A stretch of DNA of 64,000 bases from Bradyrhizobium sp. CCBAU 53421 (GTDB lineage: Bacteria; Pseudomonadota; Alphaproteobacteria; Rhizobiales; Xanthobacteraceae): NCBI RefSeq assembly GCF_015291625.1, contig NZ_CP030047.1:3472001-3536000 (forward strand). Direction: 5' to 3'. This document shows positions 35,200-44,679 of this stretch, piece by piece. The notes under the pieces were generated by a model. That model was not told the origin of the DNA. It saw only the letters and a program-made list of their open reading frames with translations, and did no database searches. Position 1 is the stretch's first letter, and the number at the start of each line of letters is the position of its first letter. Both the position numbers and the translations under genes were made by a program.

Positions 35200-36063
35200 A
35201 TGCCCGACCATCAATTCGTTCTGACCCTGTCCTGTCCTGATCGACCCGGGATCGTCTCCGCGGTCTCGACGTTCCTGGCGCATAACGGCCAGAACATCCT
35301 GGACGCCCAGCAGTTCGACGATATCGAGACCGGCAAGTTCTTCATGCGCGTGGTGTTCACCGCCGCCGACCTCGCGGTCGGGCTGCCCGCGCTGCAGACC
35401 GGCTTCGCCGCGATCGCCGAACGTTTCGCCATGGAATGGCAGATGCGCGATCGCGCCAGCCGCCGCCGGGTGATGCTGCTGGTGTCGAAGTCCGATCACT
35501 GCCTGGTCGACATCCTCTATCGCTGGCGCACCGGCGAGCTCGAGATGATCCCGACCGCGATCGTTTCCAACCATCCGCGCGAGACCTACGGTTCGCTCGA
35601 TTTCGGCGATATCCCGTTCCATCATCTGCCGGTGACCAGGGAGACCAAGCGGCAGCAGGAAGACGCGGTGTGGAAGCTGGCGCAGGACACCAATACCGAC
35701 CTCGTGGTGCTGGCCCGCTACATGCAAATCCTGTCCGACGAGATGTCGGCGCGGCTGTCGGGCCGCTGCATTAACATCCATCATTCCTTCCTGCCGGGCT
35801 TCAAGGGCGCCAAGCCCTACCACCAGGCCCATGAGCGCGGCGTCAAGCTGATCGGCGCCACCGCGCACTACGTCACCAGTGATCTCGACGAGGGCCCGAT
35901 CATCGACCAGGACGTCGAGCGCATCAGCCATCGCGACACGCCCGAGGATCTCGTGCGCAAGGGCCGCGACATCGAGCGCCGCGTGCTGGCGCGGGCGATC
36001 CGCTACCATCTTGCCGATCGCGTCATCCTCAACGGGCGCAAGACCGTGGTGTTCGTGGATTAG
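35200..36063 (+). CDS. purU: Formyltetrahydrofolate deformylase
   Basis: A 287-residue enzyme that hydrolyses 10-formyl-tetrahydrofolate to formate and tetrahydrofolate, balancing one-carbon pools. An N-terminal ACT domain ([22 protein letters not shown], residues 6-27) precedes a formyltransferase-like domain with [16 protein letters not shown] and [16 protein letters not shown], holding the catalytic Asn-His-Asp. Divergent from the HEM4-like gene. The TAG stop forms the first bases of a GCATGATC-type palindrome. Confidence 0.94.
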   Translation: MPDHQFVLTLSCPDRPGIVSAVSTFLAHNGQNILDAQQFDDIETGKFFMRVVFTAADLAVGLPALQTGFAAIAERFAMEWQMRDRASRRRVMLLVSKSDHCLVDILYRWRTGELEMIPTAIVSNHPRETYGSLDFGDIPFHHLPVTRETKRQQEDAVWKLAQDTNTDLVVLARYMQILSDEMSARLSGRCINIHHSFLPGFKGAKPYHQAHERGVKLIGATAHYVTSDLDEGPIIDQDVERISHRDTPEDLVRKGRDIERRVLARAIRYHLADRVILNGRKTVVFVD

Positions 36064-36111
36064 AGTGTGGTCCGGAAAAGCGCGAAGCGGCTTTCCGAAA
36101 AGGTCATGCTC
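36063..36111. repeat. GCATGATC-type intergenic palindrome (copy 2)
   Basis: A degenerate copy of the palindrome: left arm GAGTGTGGTCCGGAAAAG, right arm CTTTCCGAAAAGGTCATGCTC. It begins with the last base of the purU stop codon, so the gene ends at the repeat boundary. Confidence 0.65.
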
Positions 36112-36158
36112 TAACAAGACGCTAAAGCGCGATGACGCTTCAGCCTGATCTCATCGCG

Positions 36159-36449
36159 CTAGTGAGCCGCGTTCTGCGGTGCGGAGGCTGGCGTTGACGG
36201 CTTACTGGTGTCATCGCCGCGCTCCGCCGCCGGCATCAGGCGCTTGCGTTCCCGTTCCTGCATGAACTTGTCGTATTCCGGGGTGCCCGCCCGCGGCGGC
36301 GCGTCTGCGGGCAGTCCGCCGGCCCAGGCCGGAATGTAGTCGGCCATGCCGGCCGAGACCTTTTGGTTCACGGTGCTGCATCCCCCGAGCGCGCAGGCCG
36401 CGAGCGCGAGGGCAGTCAGGACAGGGATGTGGCGGGTGAAGATCGGCAT
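36159..36449 (-). CDS. Small predicted lipoprotein
   Basis: A 96-residue protein with a type II signal peptide: positive N-terminus (MPIFTRHIP), hydrophobic stretch LTALALAACA and lipobox L-G-G-C24. The mature part is short, Pro/Ala-rich and charged (EYDKFMQERERKRLMPAAERGDD), with a disordered tail. The reading frame continues much farther upstream, but only this segment looks like a protein. I do not recognise a named family. It is divergent from the second liv operon, sharing its upstream region. Confidence 0.7.
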   Translation of the reverse strand: MPIFTRHIPVLTALALAACALGGCSTVNQKVSAGMADYIPAWAGGLPADAPPRAGTPEYDKFMQERERKRLMPAAERGDDTSKPSTPASAPQNAAH

Positions 36450-36827
36450 TGGCGGCAGCATACAGCCCTGGTCTTTATGGAAGATGATGTCGGGCGCGAC
36501 CGTTCGGCTGCAATTGTGCTTGTTTGTTGACATTGGCGTTTGATTTGTACGATCGTACAAATGAATCGAGCCTGCGGCGGCCCTGCATGCGCGGATCGGC
36601 TCGTGTGAGGGCGTTGAGTTCCGTGACGTGATCTTGGTATCCTGATACTTGTCGCGTGTCCGCGCACGATCGCGTTGCGCGCGACACACGTCCATCGTCC
36701 GATTGACAATAGGGCGCCTGGAGACGCCATGTCGCGTTGCGGCTTGGCCGCCACATGCTTGGGTTAGGTTGAGGCAAGGGCCGGGGACTCGGCTCGATGC
36801 AGAAGAATGGAAGGGGGAGGGATGTCG
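36450..36827. other. Control region between lipoprotein gene and second liv operon
   Basis: About 380 bases with no credible gene. The region contains a perfect 20-base palindrome at 36543-36562 and a TTGACA hexamer at 36527-36532. A TACGAT hexamer inside the palindrome lies 15 bases after it, a weak promoter candidate that the palindrome would occlude. Confidence 0.55.
36543..36562. promoter_or_regulatory. Perfect 20-base palindrome, TetR-type operator candidate
   Basis: ATTTGTACGATCGTACAAAT reads identically on both strands with no spacer. Such palindromes are usual for TetR-family repressors. It lies about 265 bases upstream of the binding-protein gene of the liv operon and overlaps a possible promoter. 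No TetR gene is present in the window. Confidence 0.6.
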
Positions 36828-38009
36828 ATGTTCAATCGTCGCAGGATGTTGCTGTGGGGCGCCGCTTCGGCCGTGCTTCCGGGTTTGTGCGCCAGCTTGC
36901 CGGCGCGGGCGGACGACGCCGTCAAGATCGGCCTGATCCTGCCGATGACCGGCGGCCAGGCCTCGACCGGCAAGCAGATCGATAACGCCATCAAGCTCTA
37001 TGTGCAGCAGAAGGGCGACACCGTCGCCGGCAAGAAGATCGAGATCATCCTGAAGGATGACGCCGCGGTGCCCGACAACACCAAGCGGCTCGCCCAGGAG
37101 TTGATCGTCAACGACAAGGTCAATTTCATCGCCGGCTTCGGCGTGACGCCGGCGGCGCTTGCCGCGGCGCCGCTGGCGACGCAAGCCAAGATCCCGGAAG
37201 TCGTGATGGCGGCCGGCACCTCGATCATCACCGAGCGCTCACCCTATATCGTTCGCACCAGCTTCACGCTGGCTCAATCTTCCACCATCATCGGCGACTG
37301 GGCGGTCAAGAACGGCATCAAGAAGGTCGCGACGCTGACCTCCGACTACGCGCCGGGCAACGACGCGCTGACCTTCTTCAAGCAGCACTTCACTGCCGGC
37401 GGCGGCGAGATCGTGGAAGAGGTCAAGGTCCCGCTCGCCAATCCCGACTTCGCGCCGTTCCTGCAGCGCATGAAGGATGCCAAGCCCGACGCGATGTTCG
37501 TGTTCGTGCCGGCCGGGCAGGGCGGCAACTTCATGAAGCAATATGCCGAGCGCGGGCTCGACAAGAGCGGCATCAAGGTCATCGGGCCCGGCGACGTGAT
37601 GGACGACGACCTGCTCAACAACATGGGCGATGCCGCGCTCGGCGCGGTGACGGCGCATCTCTATTCGGCGGCGCATCCGTCCGCGATGAACAAAGATTTC
37701 GTCGCCGCCTACAAGAAGGCGTTCGGCAACCGCCCGGGCTTCATGGCGGTCAGCGGCTATGACGGCATCCACCTGATCTACGAGGCGCTGAAGAAGACGG
37801 GTGGTGTGACCGACGGCGACAAGCTGATCGAGGCGATGAAGGGCATGAAGTGGGAGAGCCCGCGTGGCCCGATCTCGATCGATCCGGAAACCCGCGATAT
37901 CGTGCAGAACATCTATATCCGCAAGGTCGAGAAGGTCGACGGCGAGCTCTACAATGTCGAGTTCGCGACCTTCGAGGCCGTCAAGGATTCCGGCAAGACC
38001 AAGAAGTGA
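36828..38009 (+). CDS. Liv-type substrate-binding protein of second liv operon
   Basis: A 393-residue type I periplasmic binding protein. A signal peptide with an N-R-R-R-M-L-L start, suggestive of twin-arginine export, ends near PARA-DDA (about residue 29). The mature part opens VKIGLILPMTGGQASTGKQI. I chose the ATG at 36828, 6 bases after GGGGGAGGG; an ATG at 36822 directly abuts that site. It heads a complete transporter operon with permeases and ATPases downstream. Cargo unknown: amino acids, amides or small organic acids are typical. Confidence 0.9.
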   Translation: MFNRRRMLLWGAASAVLPGLCASLPARADDAVKIGLILPMTGGQASTGKQIDNAIKLYVQQKGDTVAGKKIEIILKDDAAVPDNTKRLAQELIVNDKVNFIAGFGVTPAALAAAPLATQAKIPEVVMAAGTSIITERSPYIVRTSFTLAQSSTIIGDWAVKNGIKKVATLTSDYAPGNDALTFFKQHFTAGGGEIVEEVKVPLANPDFAPFLQRMKDAKPDAMFVFVPAGQGGNFMKQYAERGLDKSGIKVIGPGDVMDDDLLNNMGDAALGAVTAHLYSAAHPSAMNKDFVAAYKKAFGNRPGFMAVSGYDGIHLIYEALKKTGGVTDGDKLIEAMKGMKWESPRGPISIDPETRDIVQNIYIRKVEKVDGELYNVEFATFEAVKDSGKTKK

Positions 38010-38021
38010 CGCGCGAAAGCG

Positions 38022-38117
38022 CGTCATCCCGGGGCGCGCATTAGCGCGAACCCGGGATCTCGAATTTGGTGAAAACGATTTTCGGGTTCAGCGCATGCGG
38101 GCTGTGCCGGAATGACG
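38022..38117. repeat. Intergenic palindromic repeat (CGTCATCCCGGGG type)
   Basis: Outer CGTCATCCCGG and CCGGAATGACG ends enclose GCGCGCATTAGCGCG and CCCGGGATCTCGAA/TTTCGGGTT inverted segments. It separates the binding-protein gene from livH within the operon. Homologous to 42658 and 47298. Confidence 0.75.
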
Positions 38118-38145
38118 CACTAATATTGGGATTCGTCATCTCTTC

Positions 38146-39015
38146 ATGGCCTCAATCCTCACCAATTTGTTCGACGGCGTCGCCTACGGCATGCTGCTGT
38201 TCGTGCTCGCCTGCGGGCTGGCGGTGACGCTCGGGCTGATGAACTTCGTCAACCTCGCGCATGGCGCCTTCGCGATGGCCGGCGGCTATATCTGCGCCGT
38301 GCTGGTCAACAATTCCGGCTGGCCGTTCTTTGCGGCGCTACCGCTCGCCTTTGTCGGGAGTGCCGTGATCGGCATTGCGCTGGAGCGGACGCTCTACCGC
38401 CATCTCTACGCCCGCAGTCATCTCGATCAGGTGCTGTTCTCGATCGGTCTGGTGTTCATGTCGGTCGCGGCAGTCGACTACATCATGGGGTCGTCGCGGG
38501 TCTTCATCAGGCTGCCGGCAGCGCTGGAGGGCCAGATCGACCTGTTCGGCGTCGGCATCGGCCGTTACCGGCTGATGATCGTCGTGATCTGCGGCCTACT
38601 CACGCTGGCGCTGCAACTGATCCTCGCCAAGACACGCTTCGGCAGCCGTCTGCGCGCCGCGGTCGACGATCCGCGCGCCGCGATCGGGCTCGGCATCAAC
38701 GTGCCGCAGGTATTCGCCTTCACCTTCGCCTTCGGCTGCGGCCTCGCCGGGCTCGGCGGCGCGCTGAGCGCGGAGATCCTCGGGCTCGATCCGTATTTCC
38801 CGCTGAAGTTCATGATCTACTTCCTGATCGTGGTGACGGTCGGCGGCTCGTCCTCGATCACCGGGCCGTTCCTTGCATCGCTGCTGCTTGGCATCGCCGA
38901 CGTCGCCGGCAAATATTACGTGCCCAAGCTCGGCCCCTTCGTGATCTACACTGTCATGATCGTGATCCTGCTCTGGCGCCCGAACGGCCTGTTCGGCCGC
39001 ACCGCGGCGCGGTGA
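38146..39015 (+). CDS. livH: Liv-type ABC permease (LivH), second operon
   Basis: A 289-residue membrane permease with about eight hydrophobic segments. It opens LFDGVAYGMLLFVLACGLAVTLGLMNFVNLAHGAFAMAGGY, the LivH pattern with its NFVNLAHG motif, and ends ILLWRPNGLFGR. The coupling region is GSRLRAAVDDPRAAIGLGI. It starts 7 bases upstream of livM spacing-wise and is read in one operon with it. Works with the neighbouring binding protein. Confidence 0.92.
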   Translation: MASILTNLFDGVAYGMLLFVLACGLAVTLGLMNFVNLAHGAFAMAGGYICAVLVNNSGWPFFAALPLAFVGSAVIGIALERTLYRHLYARSHLDQVLFSIGLVFMSVAAVDYIMGSSRVFIRLPAALEGQIDLFGVGIGRYRLMIVVICGLLTLALQLILAKTRFGSRLRAAVDDPRAAIGLGINVPQVFAFTFAFGCGLAGLGGALSAEILGLDPYFPLKFMIYFLIVVTVGGSSSITGPFLASLLLGIADVAGKYYVPKLGPFVIYTVMIVILLWRPNGLFGRTAAR

Positions 39016-39022
39016 GGCTGAT

Positions 39023-40054
39023 ATGACCGCGCTGTCCGAGGTCTCCACTCATGCGATGGCCAGCGCGCGCTGGCGGATCAGCGAAGTCGCCTTCTGGGTG
39101 CTGGCGCTCGCCTGCGCCTTCCTGTTCCCGTCGCGCTATTTGATCATGACCGACATCGTGCGGCTCGGCCTGTTCGCGCTGTCGCTCGACCTGATCCTCG
39201 GCTACGCCGGCATCGTCTCGCTCGGCCATGCGGCGTTCTTCGGCGTCGGCGCCTATTCGGCCGGTCTGCTGGCGCTGCACGGCATCATCAACGAGCCGGT
39301 CATCGCGCTGGCCGCGGCCGGTCTGGTTGCGGCGGTGCTCGGCTTCCTGACCAGCTTCCTGGTCATCCGCGGCGTCGACCTGACGCGGCTGATGGTCACG
39401 CTCGGCATCGCGCTGCTGCTGGAAGCGCTCGCCGAACGCTTCTCCGATATCACCGGCGGTACCGACGGCCTGCAGGGCATCGAGATGCAGCCGATCCTCG
39501 GGCTGTTCGCCTTCGACATGTTCGGCAAGACCGGCCTCTTCTACTCGCTGATCGTGCTGTTTGTCCTGTTCCTGTTCGCCCGTCGCGTCGTGCATTCGCC
39601 GTTCGGCCTGTCGCTGCGCGCGATCAGGAACAATCCGCTGCGCGCGGCTGCAATCGGCATACCGGTCAACCGCCGCCTGATCGCGGTCTATACGCTCGCC
39701 GCCTTCTATGCCGGGATTGCCGGTGCGCTGTTCACCCAGACCACGGCGCTCGCCTCGCTCGACGTGTTCGCCTTCGAGCGCTCCGCCGACCTGATGCTGG
39801 TGCTGGTGATCGGCGGCACTGGCTATCTCTATGGCGGTTTGATCGGCGCCGTCGTGTTCAAGATGCTGCAGGAGCTGTTCCAGAGCATCACGCCGCAATA
39901 CTGGCTGTTCTGGATCGGCCTCGTGCTGGTCGTGATCGTGCTGGTCGGCCGGGCGCGAATCCACCGCTGGGTGCTGTTCGTGCCGAACCTGATCATCCGG
40001 CAGTTCGCCGGCCGCAAGGCGGCGGTCACCGTGCCCGAGGGCGATGCGTCATGA
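39023..40054 (+). CDS. livM: Liv-type ABC permease (LivM), second operon
   Basis: A 343-residue permease. LGLFALSLDLILGYAGIVSLGHAAFFGVGAYSAGLLAL is the LivM signature, and GLSLRAIRNNPLRAAAIGIPVNRR is the coupling segment. It overlaps the ATPase gene downstream by 4 bases (ATGA), so stoichiometric translation is likely. Partner of the LivH just upstream. Confidence 0.92.
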   Translation: MTALSEVSTHAMASARWRISEVAFWVLALACAFLFPSRYLIMTDIVRLGLFALSLDLILGYAGIVSLGHAAFFGVGAYSAGLLALHGIINEPVIALAAAGLVAAVLGFLTSFLVIRGVDLTRLMVTLGIALLLEALAERFSDITGGTDGLQGIEMQPILGLFAFDMFGKTGLFYSLIVLFVLFLFARRVVHSPFGLSLRAIRNNPLRAAAIGIPVNRRLIAVYTLAAFYAGIAGALFTQTTALASLDVFAFERSADLMLVLVIGGTGYLYGGLIGAVVFKMLQELFQSITPQYWLFWIGLVLVVIVLVGRARIHRWVLFVPNLIIRQFAGRKAAVTVPEGDAS

Positions 40055-40795
40055 CCGTCGCGCTGGAAACCCGCAATCTCGAAAAATCGTTCGGCGGTCT
40101 TCGCGTCACCCGCGACCTCTCGCTGAAGGTGATGCAGGGCGCCCGCCACGCGTTGATCGGGCCGAACGGCGCCGGCAAGACCACCGTCATCAACCAGCTC
40201 ACAGGCGTGCTGACGCCGAACAGCGGACAAATCCTGCTCGAGGGCAGCGACATCACCGGCCTCTCCGTGCACAAGCGGGTGCTGCGCGGGCTGTCGCGCA
40301 CCTTCCAGATCAACCAGCTCTATGCCGACCTGACCCCGCTCGAAACCATCGGCCTCGCGGTATCCGAACGGATGGGCCGCGGTGGCGACTGGTGGCGGCG
40401 GATGGGAACGCGCAGCGATGTCAACACCGAGATCGCCGACGTCCTGTCGCGCTTTCATCTGCTCGACGTGATGACCGAGCTCACCTCGACATTGCCCTAC
40501 GGCAAGCAGCGCCTGCTCGAGATCGCAGTCGCGATCGCGGCGAAGCCGCGCGTGCTGCTGCTCGACGAGCCCGCGGCCGGTGTGCCCGAGAGCGAGCGCC
40601 ACGATATCCTGGCGGCGGTCGCGGCATTGCCGCGCGACGTCACCGTGCTGCTGATCGAGCACGACATGGACCTGGTGTTCTCCTTCGCCGATCGCATCTC
40701 GGTGCTGGTCAATGGCGGCTTGCTCACCGAGGGCGCGCCCGACGAGGTCGCGCGCGATCCGCAGGTGCGGGCGGTCTATCTCGGCGAGGCGGCCG

Positions 40796-40803
<8 letters not shown>
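40051..40803 (+). CDS. livG: Liv-type ABC ATPase (LivG), second operon
   Basis: A 250-residue ATPase. Walker A is LIGPNGAGKTTVINQLTG, RTFQINQLYADLTPLETI is the Q-loop region, LPYGKQRLLEIAVAIAAKPRVLLLDEP contains a degenerate signature (LPYGKQ) usual in LivG, and VTVLLIEHDMDLVFSFADRI is the switch region. It overlaps livM by 4 bases and livF by 8. Confidence 0.92.
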
Positions 40804-41512
<709 letters not shown>

Positions 41513-41531
41513 CGATCTCAGGGAGTTCACC

Positions 41532-42650
41532 ATGCAGCGAACCAAGCCTCCGTTCCGCGCCGACGAGGTCGGCAGCCTGTTGCGTCCGCCGAAGATCAAG
41601 GAAGCGCGCGCCAAATTGGAGAAGGGCGAGATCTCGGCCGATGAGCTGCGCAAGATCGAGGACATGGAGATCGAGAAGGTCGTGCACAAGCAGGCCTCGG
41701 TCGGCCTGAAGCTTGCGACCGACGGCGAGTTCCGCCGCTCCTGGTGGCATTTCGATTTCCTCAGCCATCTGACCGGCTGCGAGCTGTTCCACCCCGACAT
41801 GGGCATCCAGTTCGCTGGCGTGCAGACCCGGCACGACGCCATCCGCGTGGTCGGCAAGCTGGACTTCTCCGATCATCACCCGATGCTCGATCACTTCCGG
41901 TTCCTAAAGAAGTACGCCGATCAGGCGCACGTCACGCCGAAGATGACGATCCCGTCGCCGGCGGTGCTGCACTTCCGCGGCGGCCGCAAGCTGATCTCGA
42001 AGGAGGTCTATCCGGATCTCGAGGAGTTCTACCAGGATCTCGGCAAGACCTATCGCAAGGCGGTGAAGGCATTCTACGACGCCGGCTGCCGCTACCTGCA
42101 ATTCGACGACACGGTGTGGGCCTATCTGTGCTCACAGGAGGAGTTGCAGAAGTCGCGTGACCGCGGCGACAATCCGGACGGCCTGCAGGAGATCTATGCG
42201 CGCGTCATCAACTACGCGATCGCCGATCGTCCGTCCGACATGGTGATCACGACGCATGTCTGCCGCGGCAATTTCCGCTCGACCTGGATTTCCTCAGGTG
42301 GCTATGAACCGGTCGCCGAGACGATGCTGGCCGGCACTAATTACGACGGCTATTTCCTCGAATATGATTCCGACCGCGCTGGCGGCTTCGAGCCGCTGCG
42401 TTTCCTGCCCAAGGGCAACAAGGTCGTGGTGGTCGGCGTCATCACCTCGAAGTTCGGGGAGCTCGAGAAGAAGGACGACATCAAGCGGCGGCTGGAGGAG
42501 GCATCGAAGTTCGCCCCGATCGAGCAGCTCGCACTATCCCCGCAATGCGGCTTCGCCTCGACCGAGGAGGGCAACATCCTCTCCGAGGAAGAGCAGTGGG
42601 CCAAGCTCAGGCTCGCGGTCGAGGTCGCCAACGAGGTGTGGGGGAAGTGA
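41532..42650 (+). CDS. Core-type cobalamin-independent methionine synthase homologue
   Basis: A 372-residue protein matching only the C-terminal catalytic barrel of MetE (full MetE is about 750). The zinc ligands are all visible: His242-x-Cys244 in TTHVCRGN, Glu277 in FLEYDSDRAG and Cys339 in LSPQCGF. Stand-alone homologues like this transfer methyl groups to homocysteine or related thiols, often from donors other than methyl-folate triglutamate. It is 19 bases behind livF, so its substrate might be linked to what the transporter imports. metK and ahcY lie a few kilobases downstream. Confidence 0.85.
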   Translation: MQRTKPPFRADEVGSLLRPPKIKEARAKLEKGEISADELRKIEDMEIEKVVHKQASVGLKLATDGEFRRSWWHFDFLSHLTGCELFHPDMGIQFAGVQTRHDAIRVVGKLDFSDHHPMLDHFRFLKKYADQAHVTPKMTIPSPAVLHFRGGRKLISKEVYPDLEEFYQDLGKTYRKAVKAFYDAGCRYLQFDDTVWAYLCSQEELQKSRDRGDNPDGLQEIYARVINYAIADRPSDMVITTHVCRGNFRSTWISSGGYEPVAETMLAGTNYDGYFLEYDSDRAGGFEPLRFLPKGNKVVVVGVITSKFGELEKKDDIKRRLEEASKFAPIEQLALSPQCGFASTEEGNILSEEEQWAKLRLAVEVANEVWGK

Positions 42651-42657
42651 CGCGTAG

Positions 42658-42736
42658 CGTCATCCCGCGGCGCGCGAAGCGCGAACCCGGGATCTCGAGA
42701 TTCCGGGTTCGATGCTTCGCATCACCCCGGAATGAC
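42658..42736. repeat. Intergenic palindromic repeat (CGTCATCCCG type)
   Basis: GCGTCATCCCG at the left and CCGGAATGAC at the right enclose CGCGCGAAGCGCG and CCCGGGATCTCGAGATTCCGGG hairpins. It lies between convergent genes, where it may serve as a bidirectional terminator. Confidence 0.75.
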
Positions 42737-42753
42737 ACGACCCAAGCACGTCA

Positions 42754-44481
42754 TCACTGCTCCGCCAGATAGACCTCGCCGAGCAGCGAGGAGTTCGACC
42801 ACGGCACCTGCTTGCCCTTCGTCGCGGCGACGACCTCGGCGCGGACTCGCGTCAGCATCTGCTGCACTTCGAGGCCGGGCGTGCCGACATGGCGCGACAG
42901 CGCCGCCGAGAACGGGCTGTTGGCGCCTTCGCCATCGAGCGCGACCTGGCCCGGCGCGGTGGCGAACGCGATCAGCGTGCCGGCGCCGAGCGTCGAGCCT
43001 GATCCGAGCGAAGCGGGTGCGGCAAGGCCGGAGCCGGCCTCGATGCCGCGGCTCGGGCCGGTGGATGCCACCTGCGGCGCCATCGGATTGTTGCGGCAGG
43101 CATCGAGGATAAGGATGTTGGTGCGGATCTGGTCGTCGAGGCCGGCCATGATGGTGTCCATGTCGACCATCGCGTCGGTCATGCGCGCGCCCGCCTTGAA
43201 CGCGATGTCGACCGGCACGAGGTAGTTGCGGCCGTCGACCTGCACGCCATGACCGGCGTAGTAGACCACGGCGATCTGCGATCGCGCCGCCTCGCGCAGG
43301 AAGTCGTGGATGGTTGTCTGCATCCTGTCGCGATCGAGATCGAGCCCCTCGGAGACGGTGAAGCCGATGTCACGCAGGCTCTTGGCGATGGCGCGCGCGT
43401 CGTTCGGTGGATTAGGCAGCGCCTTCACATGCGCATAGGCGCCGTTGCCGATCACCAGCGCGACGCGCCGGCCGGTTGCTGCGGCCTGCACGCGTGCTGT
43501 GGGCGCAGCCGGCGCAGCGGCGGGCGCCGGCGGTGCGGGCGCAGGGCTGCTTTCGGCGGCGGGTGCCGCTGCGGTCTTGCGCGGCGCCGCGTCGGCTTCC
43601 TTGAGCAGCGCGAGCCGCACCTTGGCTGTGGCCTGATTGGCCTTGCTGCCGGCATCGGAGGCCACGCCTTCGAGCACTGAGGCGTAATCTTCCTTGGCGT
43701 GCGCGGCATCGCCGTTGGCCTCAAAGGCGAGGCCGCGCTGGGTGTAGGCCGAGATCAGCACGCTGCCGGGCGGCGTCATGATGTTGACGGGGGCTTTGGC
43801 CTTCGCAAGCCGGATCGCTTCCGTCGTGTCCGCAATCGCGCGCGCGATGTCGCCCTTGGCGCGCCAGATCACGGCGCGGCTGATCAGCGGTTGCGGCAAC
43901 GACGGGTCGATCCTGACCGCCTCGTTGATGTCGGCGAGCGCACCGTCGAGATCGCCGAGTGCCTGCTTCGAGGAGCCGCGGTTCTGATAGGAGAACGCCG
44001 ATTTCGGACCGGCCTTGATCGCGGCGTCGTAGTCGGCGATCGCCTTGGCGTACTCGCCCTTGCTGCGATAAGCGTTGCCGCGGTTGTGAAAGATGATGCC
44101 GCTCGGCGGCCCCAAGCGCAGCGCGTCGTTGAAGTCGGCGATCGCGATGTCGTACTCGCCTTTGTCGTAATAGGCCGAGCCGCGCAGGTTGTAGACGGCG
44201 GTGCTCGGCTTGAGGCGCAGCGCCTCGGTGGCGTCGGCGATCACCTGCGCGTAGTTGCCCTTCTTGTTCCACCCGACCGCGCGCCAGAAATAGATGGTCG
44301 CGAGCTTCTCGCCGGAAAACACCTTCAGCGCGATGATCTTGGTGCAGGCGTCGATCGTCTGGTCGGCCGGCGTGGTCTCGGTCGTGCACAGTGGGCCGAG
44401 CTGGGAGCGGGCCTGGGCGAAGCAGGGCGCCGACCACAGGAAGGCTGCGAGCAGGCAGGGGATCAGGAGCAGGCGGCGCAT
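42754..44481 (-). CDS. Exported TPR-caspase (peptidase C14, metacaspase-like) protein
   Basis: A 575-residue protein. Signal peptide (LLLIPCLLAAFLWSAPCFA, cleavage near 23), then about five to six tetratricopeptide repeats (residues 60-280, e.g. AVYNLRGSAYYDKGEYDIAIADF), an Ala/Pro-rich linker (300-330) and a C-terminal caspase-like domain (337-475). The catalytic dyad is His411 in YYAGHGVQVDGRNYLVPVD and Cys462 in LILDACRNNP. Such proteases cut after basic or acidic residues. The TPRs probably bind partner proteins in the periplasm. No partner gene is next to it; it stands alone and divergent from the HTH/methyltransferase-like gene. Confidence 0.9.
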   Translation of the reverse strand: MRRLLLIPCLLAAFLWSAPCFAQARSQLGPLCTTETTPADQTIDACTKIIALKVFSGEKLATIYFWRAVGWNKKGNYAQVIADATEALRLKPSTAVYNLRGSAYYDKGEYDIAIADFNDALRLGPPSGIIFHNRGNAYRSKGEYAKAIADYDAAIKAGPKSAFSYQNRGSSKQALGDLDGALADINEAVRIDPSLPQPLISRAVIWRAKGDIARAIADTTEAIRLAKAKAPVNIMTPPGSVLISAYTQRGLAFEANGDAAHAKEDYASVLEGVASDAGSKANQATAKVRLALLKEADAAPRKTAAAPAAESSPAPAPPAPAAAPAAPTARVQAAATGRRVALVIGNGAYAHVKALPNPPNDARAIAKSLRDIGFTVSEGLDLDRDRMQTTIHDFLREAARSQIAVVYYAGHGVQVDGRNYLVPVDIAFKAGARMTDAMVDMDTIMAGLDDQIRTNILILDACRNNPMAPQVASTGPSRGIEAGSGLAAPASLGSGSTLGAGTLIAFATAPGQVALDGEGANSPFSAALSRHVGTPGLEVQQMLTRVRAEVVAATKGKQVPWSNSSLLGEVYLAEQ

Positions 44482-44615
44482 CGGTCATCCAGGGGTAAGG
44501 CCGTCACGATGATCGGTGACGGCACGGCGATCCAAAGGGCGGTTCCAGGAGGCTGTCCATGACTGTTTGGTGATCGGCCGTGGAGGGGGGTTCAACTGGT
44601 GGGAAAATGATGATA

Positions 44616-44670
44616 GTACCTTGCGGTACACTGCGTCTGCCCACTCTTGTCCCACTGGGTACTGCCCACT
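44616..44670. promoter_or_regulatory. Dyad and CCCACT repeats upstream of the 44680 gene
   Basis: GTACC-TTGC-GGTAC is a perfect 5-base dyad at 44616-44629. Three copies of CCCACT follow at 44640, 44651 and 44665, ending 9 bases before the start codon. The repeats overlap the place where a ribosome binding site would be and no good one is visible, so they may bind a regulator or RNA. Confidence 0.4.
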
Positions 44671-44679
44671 CCAGGCACC

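Noticed and set aside
36159..37184. A 341-residue reading of the lipoprotein frame
   Set aside because: Only the last 96 residues, with a signal peptide and lipobox, look like protein; the rest covers the control region and the start of the binding-protein gene.
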